A DNA stretch of 7,123 nt from Propionibacteriaceae bacterium (GCA_031254155.1 JAIRVA010000125.1:1-7123); one strand, 5' to 3'; shown: positions 1 to 5,486, counted from the first letter of the stretch. The notes: a model not told the origin generated them from the letters alone. Translations and numbers: made by a program.

Positions 1-6
1 TCACTG

Positions 7-18
7 TTGGGGCCCCAA
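7..18. repeat. 12-bp perfect palindrome
   Basis: TTGGGGCCCCAA is a perfect self-complementary sequence near the left edge. It is followed by a short A-run (17-21) on the plus strand, so read on the minus strand it is preceded by T residues rather than followed by them, and it does not have classic intrinsic-terminator form in either direction. The gene to its left is outside the window, so its role cannot be judged. Confidence 0.5.
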
Positions 19-31
19 AAAGTTACATTTA

Positions 32-74
32 CCCCCCAGTGGCGCAAACGCCGTTAGTTTATCAAACTGGGGGG
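32..74. repeat. 9-bp inverted repeat with nested small hairpins
   Basis: CCCCCCAGT at 32-40 is the reverse complement of ACTGGGGGG at 66-74. The 25-nt interior holds two further small stems: GGCG-CAAA-CGCC at 41-52 and AGTTT-ATC-AAACT at 56-68, the second of which competes with the outer right arm. This could be the 3' end signal of a gene to the left or part of the element leading into the G-rich tract. No poly-T follows it. Confidence 0.4.
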
Positions 75-120
75 GGTTGGGGGGGGGTTGGGGTAAGAGG
101 GGGATGAGGGGGCAAGGGGG
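69..120 (+). other. Six-run G-tract with G-quadruplex potential
   Basis: The plus strand carries runs of G8 (69-76), G9 (79-87), G4 (90-93), G5 (99-103), G5 (108-112) and G5 (116-120), separated by linkers of 2 to 5 nt. This comfortably satisfies the usual four-run G3+ loop 1-7 G-quadruplex pattern. The tract lies 89 nt before the chosen start of the AbiEi/DUF559 gene and 11 nt before the DnaA-box-like pair. An open reading frame passes through it from a TTG at 77, but its Gly/Trp/Arg-rich translation does not look like protein. Confidence 0.65.
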
Positions 121-131
121 TAGGTGGTGGT

Positions 132-158
132 TGTGGATAACCGAAAAAGTTGTCCACA
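132..158. promoter_or_regulatory. Inverted pair of DnaA-box-like sequences (possible operator)
   Basis: TGTGGATAAC (132-141) and GTTGTCCACA (149-158) form an inverted repeat matching at 9 of 10 positions around a 7-nt A-rich spacer. Read inward or outward, the arms contain TTATCCACA (minus strand, 132-140) and TTGTCCACA (plus strand, 150-158), which match the bacterial and actinobacterial DnaA-box consensus. No dnaA, dnaN or rpmH gene is visible, so an origin is not supported. The position 51 nt upstream of the 209 start suits an operator. AbiEi antitoxins are known to bind inverted repeats in their own promoters, so autoregulation is one inference; a DnaA titration or regulatory site is another. 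Confidence 0.45.
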
Positions 159-208
159 GGGTGGGGTGCGGTGCTCACTTGGGGGTGGTGTCTTGCCATG
201 GTAGGTGT

Positions 209-1084
209 ATGACGATTTCACACGTGTCTCAGTTGGCGCCTACCTATACGTGGGGCCAGGCGATGTCGTTGGGGTTGACCCGCCGGGAGGCGGAGCGGGT
301 TGCATCTTCCCGGATACTGCATGGGGTGTACGCGGTCACTGACCCGCTGCCGCTGCCGACGCTTGTCCGGTCGGTCCTGTCCATGGCCGGGGATCGGGCG
401 GCCGTGTGCGGGGTGACTTCGCTGCGGCTGGCGGGGGTTGATCTGCCGAGTCGACTTGCCCGGGACATCCGGTGTTGGATCCAGGTACCGAGGCGCCAGT
501 CGTACCCAGGGCGTCCGGAGGTACGGTTGTTCCGGACCGACCGGGTGACACCGACAACCCATATCGGGGGCCTGCCCAGTGTGGCTCTGCCCGACTGTTG
601 GGTCCAACTCGCCTCGGAGGCGAGTCTTGACGAGTTGGTGGAGCTGGCTGACGCCTTGACGCGTCGGCACCGGCCCGCGACGACCACGGCGGCGTTGGCG
701 GCTGCCCTCGGCCGTCACGATAGAGCGCGCGGTGCGGCGAAGGCCCGGACGGCGCTGGCCCTGTGCGTGGCGGGTACCGACTCGATCCCGGAGACCGACC
801 TACGGTTGTTGCTTGTCAGAGCCGGTTTGCCAACGCCGGAGGTCAACCTGCCGGTGAAAGTTGGACGCGAGACGCTGTACCTTGATCTCGCCTACAAGGA
901 CAAGCGGGCCGCCGCGGAGTACGACGGCGCCTACCACGTCGGTGACCGGGGCCAGATGCAGCGTGACGCCGCCCGCCGACGAGCACTGGAGGACCTCGGG
1001 TGGCGGATCATCACCGTCACAGCGGCCGACCTGGTCACCGACCCGGCCGGAGTCGTGGCCTCAATCCGCCAGGCCCTGAGATAA
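209..1084 (+). CDS. AbiEi-like winged-helix / DUF559 (Vsr-like nuclease fold) protein
   Basis: This 291-residue protein is probably DNA-interacting; its exact role is unknown. The N-terminus (about 14-46, including LGLTRREAERVASSRILHGVYAV) resembles the winged-helix region of AbiEi-type antitoxins. The C-terminus (about 193-290) has the DUF559/Vsr-like pattern: E196 in SIPETDLR, D226 in LYLDLAY, then AEYDG (E237, D239), H243 and a Q/D/R helix before LEDLGW. These could form a PD-(D/E)XK-type site. The ATG at 209 was chosen because the frame upstream, back to 77, encodes G-tract-derived low-complexity residues. The Shine-Dalgarno sequence is weak (AGG about 3 nt away), so a leaderless start or the ATG at 263 is possible, but 263 would trim the predicted winged helix. 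No AbiEii nucleotidyltransferase partner is present, so it is an orphan in this window. It converges on alr. Confidence 0.8.
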   Translation: MTISHVSQLAPTYTWGQAMSLGLTRREAERVASSRILHGVYAVTDPLPLPTLVRSVLSMAGDRAAVCGVTSLRLAGVDLPSRLARDIRCWIQVPRRQSYPGRPEVRLFRTDRVTPTTHIGGLPSVALPDCWVQLASEASLDELVELADALTRRHRPATTTAALAAALGRHDRARGAAKARTALALCVAGTDSIPETDLRLLLVRAGLPTPEVNLPVKVGRETLYLDLAYKDKRAAAEYDGAYHVGDRGQMQRDAARRRALEDLGWRIITVTAADLVTDPAGVVASIRQALR

Positions 1085-1117
1085 CCCCTCTGCCCCTTCC
1101 CCCGGACGATCAGAAGC

Positions 1118-1176
1118 TCGAGTGGCGGGAAATGTACAGCTGAGGACCCTCAAACTGTACATTTCCCGCCACTCGA
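1118..1176. repeat. Perfect 22-bp inverted repeat (long hairpin) between convergent genes
   Basis: Bases 1118-1139 and 1155-1176 are exact reverse complements (22 of 22). The 15-nt centre continues the fold with TGAGG (1141-1145) and CCTCA (1148-1152), so nearly the whole 59 nt can form one hairpin. It starts 33 nt after the AbiEi/DUF559 stop and about 160 nt beyond the alr stop. It could end transcription from both sides, but neither side has a T-run. It could also be a dispersed palindromic element. A CCGGACG heptamer lies on both sides (1102-1108 and 1181-1187) but not directly against the arms, so it is not a convincing target duplication. Confidence 0.85.
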
Positions 1177-1231
1177 ACCTCCGGACGTACGTTATGACAT
1201 CTGGGGCAAGGAAGGTGTGCGGGGAGAGTGC

Positions 1232-1259
1232 GGGCGGAGGGGGGCGGAGGGGGGCGGGG
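1232..1259. repeat. G-rich tandem repeat, 10-bp unit
   Basis: The unit GGGCGGAGGG is repeated about 2.7 times (1232-1259), ending in GGGCGGGG. It gives several closely spaced G3+ runs on the plus strand, so G-quadruplex formation is possible. It lies in the non-coding gap between the two convergent genes, downstream of the alr stop, where the alr transcript would be C-rich. The rest of 1085-1335 holds the long hairpin, this repeat and a small hairpin at 1316-1329; no gene is seen. Confidence 0.6.
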
Positions 1260-1315
1260 TTAAGCGGGGACGTGCTCCTCGCTTCGCTCGTCAACACCGT
1301 CCTTGGCTTCGGCAT

Positions 1316-1329
1316 GCGAGTAAACTCGC
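1316..1329 (-). terminator. Small hairpin just downstream of alr (weak terminator candidate)
   Basis: GCGAGT (1316-1321) and ACTCGC (1324-1329) are perfect inverted arms; as RNA this is a 5-bp stem with a four-base loop, 6 nt after the alr stop on the minus strand. No U-tract follows, so intrinsic termination would be weak. The longer hairpin at 1118-1176 is an alternative end point. Confidence 0.3.
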
Positions 1330-1335
1330 CTGCTC

Positions 1336-2460
1336 TCAGGCCTCGACGTGTACCCGGGGGACGCGGTGGGCGATGTTGCACAGTACCTCGTAGCTGATGG
1401 TACCCAGGAGTTTGGCCACGTCGTCGGCGGTGATCCGCTCCGCCCCGTCGGTGCCGATCAGGGTCACCCGGTCGCCCGTTTTCGCGGTGGAGTCCGGGCC
1501 GAGGTCGGCCATGGACTGGTCCATGCAGACCCGGCCGACCTGGGGGTACCGGCCACCGCCGATCAGGATGCTGCCAAGGTTGCTGAGCCAGCGGTTGAAA
1601 CCGTCACCGTACCCGACCGGGAAGGTACCGACGCGGGTGTCCGCCGTCGGCGCCCAGGTCCGCCCGTAGCTCACCGTGTCACCGGCCGCGACGGTCTTGA
1701 CCTGGGTGAGGTGGGTGTACCAACTGAGGACCGGCTCAACGGGGATCGACCGCGGTGTGGTGGCATCGGGGTAGTAGCCGTAGCTCATGATGCCGGGGCG
1801 GACCAGGTCCCACCACGCCTCCGGGTGACCGAGGACGGCGCCAGAGTTGGCGGCGTGGACGATGGTGGGCCGCCGTCCCAGGCGTTCGGTGATCGCCGCC
1901 ACCGCGGCGGCGAACCGGTCGAGTTGCAGGGCCGTGAAGTCGTCCTCGACCGGGACATCGGACACGGCCAGGTGGGTGAAGACACCCTCCAGTTCGAGGC
2001 CGGGCAACTCTTCCAGACGAGCCGCCACGTCGGCCGCCGCGGTGTCCGGTACTCCGACCCGGCGCATCCCGGTGTCGATCTTGAGGTGAACCCGCGCGAC
2101 GACGCCACGGGCCAACGCTGCCGCATTGGCCGCCTCCGCCCCGGCGAGTTCGGTGATCGCGAGGGTCAGGCCGTGCCCGACCGCGGCCGCCGCTTCCGAG
2201 GCCAGAGTCCCCGACAGTTTGAGGATCGGCGCCGTCACGCCAGCCTCGCGCAGGGCGACCCCCTCGTCCACGGTCGCCACACCGAGCCAGTCGGCCCAGC
2301 CCTGGTTGACGGCGGTCGTCCCGACCTCGATGAGGCCGTGCCCGTACGCGTTGGCTTTCACGGGCAGCAGGATGGGCCGGTTGGTGGCCGTCCGGATCGC
2401 GCCCAGGTTGCGGCCCAGCGTACCCAGATCGACAAGTGCAAACGTCACAGGTTCTGACAT
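1336..2460 (-). CDS. alr: Alanine racemase (PLP-dependent)
   Basis: Alanine racemase interconverts L- and D-alanine in the cytoplasm and supplies D-alanine for peptidoglycan. The 374-residue length is typical. The N-terminal TIM-barrel domain carries the PLP lysine, K35, in VKANAYGHG. The C-terminal domain carries the second catalytic base, Y265, in VSYGRTW, and the family motif VCMDQ (312-316). KIDTGMRRVG (127-136) is also a conserved barrel element. The ATG at 2460 was chosen because AAGGAG (2467-2472) sits 6 nt upstream and family homology begins at once; the open frame extends to a GTG at 2574 but that part looks non-coding. It is the last gene of a minus-strand ald-permease-alr series, yet 242 nt separate it from the permease, so it may have its own promoter or leader. 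With ald and the permease nearby, a catabolic role beside the wall role is plausible. Confidence 0.96.
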   Translation of the reverse strand: MSEPVTFALVDLGTLGRNLGAIRTATNRPILLPVKANAYGHGLIEVGTTAVNQGWADWLGVATVDEGVALREAGVTAPILKLSGTLASEAAAAVGHGLTLAITELAGAEAANAAALARGVVARVHLKIDTGMRRVGVPDTAAADVAARLEELPGLELEGVFTHLAVSDVPVEDDFTALQLDRFAAAVAAITERLGRRPTIVHAANSGAVLGHPEAWWDLVRPGIMSYGYYPDATTPRSIPVEPVLSWYTHLTQVKTVAAGDTVSYGRTWAPTADTRVGTFPVGYGDGFNRWLSNLGSILIGGGRYPQVGRVCMDQSMADLGPDSTAKTGDRVTLIGTDGAERITADDVAKLLGTISYEVLCNIAHRVPRVHVEA

Positions 2461-2486
2461 GAGTGTCTCCTTGATGAGGTGGTGAA

Positions 2487-2518
2487 GCGGGGGCCGCACG
2501 CACCGGTGCGACCCCCGC
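2487..2518 (-). promoter_or_regulatory. Hairpin in the alr leader, close to the ribosome binding site
   Basis: GCGGGGG (2487-2493) pairs with CCCCCGC (2512-2518). After one mismatch, CGCAC (2495-2499) pairs with GTGCG (2506-2510), leaving a 6-nt loop. An alternative centre is the perfect palindrome CGCACCGGTGCG (2499-2510). On the alr mRNA this GC-rich stem ends 14 nt before the Shine-Dalgarno at 2467-2472, close enough to affect initiation. No U-run follows it, so it is not a classic terminator. Translational control is an inference. Confidence 0.5.
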
Positions 2519-2552
2519 CGCGGGAGATGGAATGGGGCGAACCAGACGACTA

Positions 2553-2695
2553 ATTCCAAGCCATGCGCAGCCACCTCCCGCCCAGGGTGCGTCCTGGCGG
2601 CGTTCCGTTTCGGTCGACAGGCGTCCAGCCTGCCTCCCTCACCGGCCTTGCCAGATCACACCCTGAGCGCGATTTGACCACGCAGCCCTTGGAAT
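2553..2695 (-). ncRNA. Candidate structured leader RNA between permease and alr
   Basis: The 15-nt ends of this block (2553-2567 and 2681-2695) are inverted: ATTCCAAG pairs with CTTGGAAT, a symmetric 3-nt internal loop follows, then TGCG pairs with CGCA, giving 12 of 15 pairs. Inside are a hairpin of CCGCC-AGG with CCTGGCGG (2578-2600, one bulged base) and CAGGC/GCCTG (2618-2632), the latter enclosed by CGGT/ACCG (2611-2614 and 2641-2644). On the minus strand this would be a multibranched RNA beginning 8 nt after the permease stop and ending about 80 nt before the alr Shine-Dalgarno. It does not match the consensus of any riboswitch class I could recall. It might instead be a permease 3' structure, or chance in GC-rich DNA. 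Confidence 0.35.
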
Positions 2696-2702
2696 CACTC
2701 GC

Positions 2703-4199
2703 CTAGCGGTCAGCTAGCACGTCTTGATGCCGCCGCCGGAGGACGTACACAACCGTCAACCCGGCGAACCAGATCAGGGTGGTGGCCGCGCCGATCAGGG
2801 TGACCTTGTCGAGGCAGAGAATCACCAGCATGACGACGAAGAACACCATGACGACGTACGACATGGGTACGCCCCACGGCATCTTGTACACCGAGTTGTC
2901 GTGCAGATCCGCGTGCTTCTTGCGGAAGTGGAGGTACGACAACATGATGAGTGTCCAGACGAAGATGAACAGCACGTTCGCCGCCGAGGTGGCGTACGTG
3001 AAAGCGTCCATGATCGACCCGGAGGCGTAGAGCAGGGCCACGCCGGGCAACACGCAGAGGCTCGAGAAGAGGAGCGCGTTGGCGGGGACGTGGCTCTTGG
3101 ACAACTTGCCGAACGCCTTGGGCGCGAAGCGCGTCAGGGCGAGGCCGAACAGCATCCGGGAGGTCGAGTAGATCCCCGAGTTCATCGACGAGGCCGCCGA
3201 GGTCAGCACGACGAAGTTGATCAGCGAGGCGGCGAAGCCGAGACCGGTCAGCGCGAACATGTTGACGAACGGGCTGTGGTCGGGGTCGATGGCGAGGTAG
3301 GGCGTCACCGACATGATGGCCGACAGGGCGAACACGTAGAACAGCACGACCCGGATCGGGATGGCGTTGATGGCCTTCGGGAGAGTCCGCAGCGGATCCT
3401 TCGTCTCAGCCGACGCCGTACCAGCCAGTTCGATGCCCACGAAGGCGTAGAACGCGATCTGGAACCCGCCCAGGAAGCCGTTGAAGCCGTTCGGGAAGAT
3501 CCCGCCGTGCCCGGAGTTGAGCAGGTTGCCGAGCGAGGCGTTCGCGCCATTCGGGTACGCCTGGGTGAGCGTGTCCCGGATGGCCTGGTAGGCGTCACCG
3601 ACCCGGTGCGAGCCGATCAAGGTGTCAAGATTCGAGTGGAAGCCCATGATCACGAGGACGACCGCCACGACGATGAGGACGACGATGGCGATGACCTTGA
3701 TCAGCGCGAACCAGAACTCGATCTCGCCGAACAGCCGGACCGCGACGACGTTCAGGCCGAACAGCAGCAAGACCAGCAGGACAGCCGGCAGGAACTTCGG
3801 GATGTTCGGGAACCACCACAGCACGTAGTTCGTGACCGCGGTGATGTCGGCCATGCCGATGACGATCCAGCAGAGCCAGTACGTCCAGCCGGAGAAGAAG
3901 CCAGCCCAGGGCCCGAGCTGGTCCTCCGCGATGTCGCGGAACGACTTGTACTCCAGGTTGGACAGCAACTGCTCACCCATCGCCCGCATCACGAAGTACA
4001 GGAAGAAGCCGATGATGACGTAGATCAGGATGATGGACGGACCAGCCAGGTGGATGGTCTTGCCGGAACCGTTGAACAGTCCCGTACCGATGGCACCCCC
4101 GATGGCAATCATTTGGAGGTGGCGGTTGCCGAGACCGCGCTTCAGGCCGCCCGCGCCTTCTTCTGAGGTGGCAGGAGCAGTTTTTGAGACATTACTCAT
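2703..4199 (-). CDS. cycA: D-alanine/D-serine/glycine permease (APC family, CycA-like)
   Basis: This 498-residue inner-membrane transporter of the amino acid-polyamine-cation superfamily very probably takes up D-alanine, D-serine, glycine and related small amino acids with protons. It closely follows E. coli CycA: GNRHLQMIAIGGAIGTGLF (24-42) with GSGKTI in helix 1, AGPSIILIY, MRAMGEQLLSNLEYKSF (71-87), GPWAGFFSGWTYWLCW, ETKDP (265-269) and NFVVLTSAASSMNSG (328-342). About twelve hydrophobic helices are visible. The loop between helices 5 and 6 (about 187-236) is some 28 residues longer than in E. coli CycA. The start at 4199 has AAAGGA (4208-4213) 8 nt upstream. It follows ald by 51 nt on the same strand, so co-transcription is likely. 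Substrate range is inferred from similarity and from the flanking ald and alr genes. Confidence 0.93.
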   Translation of the reverse strand: MSNVSKTAPATSEEGAGGLKRGLGNRHLQMIAIGGAIGTGLFNGSGKTIHLAGPSIILIYVIIGFFLYFVMRAMGEQLLSNLEYKSFRDIAEDQLGPWAGFFSGWTYWLCWIVIGMADITAVTNYVLWWFPNIPKFLPAVLLVLLLFGLNVVAVRLFGEIEFWFALIKVIAIVVLIVVAVVLVIMGFHSNLDTLIGSHRVGDAYQAIRDTLTQAYPNGANASLGNLLNSGHGGIFPNGFNGFLGGFQIAFYAFVGIELAGTASAETKDPLRTLPKAINAIPIRVVLFYVFALSAIMSVTPYLAIDPDHSPFVNMFALTGLGFAASLINFVVLTSAASSMNSGIYSTSRMLFGLALTRFAPKAFGKLSKSHVPANALLFSSLCVLPGVALLYASGSIMDAFTYATSAANVLFIFVWTLIMLSYLHFRKKHADLHDNSVYKMPWGVPMSYVVMVFFVVMLVILCLDKVTLIGAATTLIWFAGLTVVYVLRRRHQDVLADR

Positions 4200-4218
4200 G
4201 TGTGTTGTCCTTTCCCGT

Positions 4219-4248
4219 TACCGGATAGTGTAGGGGAAAGATACCGGT
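4219..4248 (-). other. Imperfect inverted repeat in the ald-permease gap
   Basis: ACCGGAT near 4220 and ATACCGGT near 4241 form inverted arms with one bulged base, in the 52-nt gap between the ald stop and the permease start. It overlaps the zone just upstream of the permease Shine-Dalgarno (4208-4213). TACACT on the minus strand between the arms resembles a -10 hexamer, so a weak internal promoter is possible. I see no U-tract. Confidence 0.25.
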
Positions 4249-4251
4249 CGC

Positions 4252-5364
4252 CTAGGCGAGTACCGATTCGATGGACACTGAGCTGTAGCCCCACGCTTCG
4301 GCGACGGGGGCGCTCGTGAGCGCACCGCCGAAGGTCGAGAGACCACGGGCCAGCGCCCGGTTGTCCCGGCAGGCCTGCTTCCAGCCCTTGTTCGCGATCT
4401 GGGTCGCGTAGCCCAGGGTGGCGTTGGTCAGCGCGTACGTCGAGGTCTGCGGTACGGCGCCCGGCATGTTGGCGACGCAGTACATGACGGACTCGCCAGC
4501 CATGAAGGTCGGGTCGGCGTGCGTCGTCGGCCGCGTACCCTCGAAGCAACCGCCCTGGTCAACCGCGATATCGACGAAGACCGAACCCGGCTTCGCGCCC
4601 TGGATCATCGCCTGGGTGACGAGCTTGGGCGCGCGGGCGCCGGGGATCAGGACCGAACCGATCACGAGGTCGGCGTCCGCGATCGCGTGCTCGATGCTGT
4701 AGGCCGTCGAGAACACCGTCTTGACCCCGCCGCTGAACTCGGAATCGAGCTGGGCCAGCCGGGCGAGGTTCACGTCGAGCACGGTCACGTCGGCGCGCAG
4801 GCCGTGGGCCATCTGGGCCGCGTTCGTGCCCGCGACGCCCGCCCCGACGACGACGACCTTGGCCGGTGCCACGCCGGGGACGCCGGCGAGCAACATGCCA
4901 GCGCCGCCGTTGTGCTTGAACAGCAGGTCCGAGCCGACAGCGATGGACATGCGGCCGGCGACCTCCGACATCGGCGACAGCAGCGGCAACTGGCCGCTGT
5001 CAAGCTGCACCGTTTCGTAGGCGATCGAGGTCGCGCCGGACTTCATCAGCGCGTCGGTCTGGGGCTGGTCGGCCGCCAGGTGGAGGTACGTGAAAACGAT
5101 CATGTCCGGGCGCAGAAACTGATACTCGGACTCGATGGGTTCCTTGACCTTGATCAACAGCTCGGCCTCGCTCCAGACGTCGGCCACGCCAAGCAGGGTG
5201 GCACCAGCGTCCTGGTAGGCGGCGTCGGTGACGCCAGAGCCCACGCCGGCTCCGGCTTCGACAAAGACCTGGTGGCCGGCGGCGGCCAGTTGGTGGACGC
5301 CGGCGGGGGTGATGCCCACCCGGTTTTCCAGCGTCTTGATTTCTTTCGGAATACCAATCTTCAT
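4252..5364 (-). CDS. ald: Alanine dehydrogenase (NAD-dependent)
   Basis: Alanine dehydrogenase catalyses the reversible NAD-dependent oxidative deamination of L-alanine to pyruvate and ammonia in the cytoplasm. The 370-residue length and the sequence fit the family throughout: MKIGIPKEIKTLENRVGITP with substrate-binding R15, K74 in KVKEP, H95 in FTYLHLA, LLSPMSEVAGRMS (128-140), the Rossmann GAGVAG (174-179), catalytic D269 in VDIAVDQGG, PTTH (289-292 region) and NMPGAVPQTS. All expected active-site residues are present. The ATG at 5364 has AAGGAG (5371-5376) 6 nt upstream. It is the first gene of the alanine cluster, followed after 51 nt by the CycA-like permease and then alr. That order suggests use of alanine as carbon and nitrogen source, or alanine formation under low oxygen. 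No Lrp/AldR-type regulator gene is in the window. Confidence 0.97.
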   Translation of the reverse strand: MKIGIPKEIKTLENRVGITPAGVHQLAAAGHQVFVEAGAGVGSGVTDAAYQDAGATLLGVADVWSEAELLIKVKEPIESEYQFLRPDMIVFTYLHLAADQPQTDALMKSGATSIAYETVQLDSGQLPLLSPMSEVAGRMSIAVGSDLLFKHNGGAGMLLAGVPGVAPAKVVVVGAGVAGTNAAQMAHGLRADVTVLDVNLARLAQLDSEFSGGVKTVFSTAYSIEHAIADADLVIGSVLIPGARAPKLVTQAMIQGAKPGSVFVDIAVDQGGCFEGTRPTTHADPTFMAGESVMYCVANMPGAVPQTSTYALTNATLGYATQIANKGWKQACRDNRALARGLSTFGGALTSAPVAEAWGYSSVSIESVLA

Positions 5365-5397
5365 AAGTGACTCCTTACGGTCGGGTGAGGGCGCTTC

Positions 5398-5448
5398 CTG
5401 GCACTCGCCAGTGGGGGGAACGGCATCTCTGGAGTTCCCTGCACTCCA
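5398..5448 (-). other. Two hairpins in the ald leader
   Basis: CTGGC-ACTC-GCCAG (5398-5411) is a perfect 5-bp stem, and TGGAGT (5430-5435) with ACTCCA (5443-5448) is a 6-bp inverted repeat around 7 nt. Both lie upstream of the ald Shine-Dalgarno (5371-5376). The second could be read as a dyad operator, as ald genes are often controlled by Lrp/AsnC-type activators, but no such consensus is demonstrable here. Confidence 0.3.
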
Positions 5449-5458
5449 TTGAGCTACG

Positions 5459-5486
5459 TTATTACGCCAGGGGCGGCTTCGTCCAC
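5459..5486 (-). promoter_or_regulatory. Candidate ald promoter
   Basis: On the minus strand GTGGAC (5486-5481) is followed after 16 nt by TAATAA (5464-5459), with TAACGT (5461-5456) as an alternative -10 of the actinobacterial TANNNT form. It is the only A/T-rich patch in the ald upstream region and would give a leader of about 85 nt. The -35 match is weak. Confidence 0.3.

Noticed and set aside
132..158. Origin of replication
   Set aside because: Only two DnaA-like boxes, no A/T-rich unwinding region, and none of dnaA, dnaN or rpmH in the window.
77..208. Upstream extension of the AbiEi/DUF559 gene to a TTG at 77
   Set aside because: The added 44 residues come from the G-tract and DnaA-box region, are Gly/Trp/Arg-rich and lie before the natural start of the winged-helix homology.
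1348..2457. Long plus-strand open frame opposite alr, and similar ones opposite the permease (2724-4166) and ald (4519-5370)
   Set aside because: These are antisense shadows produced by high GC at third codon positions; they show Arg/Asp/Gly/His-rich composition and no family features.
2550..2564. Four-codon open frame (ATG at 2564, minus strand) with a good Shine-Dalgarno upstream
   Set aside because: A purine-rich GGGAGGT lies 8 nt before it, but a four-residue peptide cannot be distinguished from chance without expression data.
2461..2574. Longer alr start at GTG 2574
   Set aside because: The extra 38 codons cross the leader hairpins and show no family similarity; AAGGAG is ideally placed for the ATG at 2460, while the purine run before 2574 directly abuts the codon.
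2553..2695. Miniature transposable element with 15-nt terminal inverted repeats
   Set aside because: No target-site duplication is seen at the ends, and the internal hairpins fit an RNA leader equally well or better.
2461..2702. Known riboswitch (glycine, cobalamin, TPP, FMN, SAM-IV, M-box, guanidine-II)
   Set aside because: Scattered short similarities such as GGTGAGG exist, but the defining conserved core of each class is absent.
5400..5465. tRNA-like text (GTAGCTCAATGG on the minus strand)
   Set aside because: It resembles a D-arm only; there is no T-arm GGTTCGA box, no acceptor stem and no proper anticodon arm.
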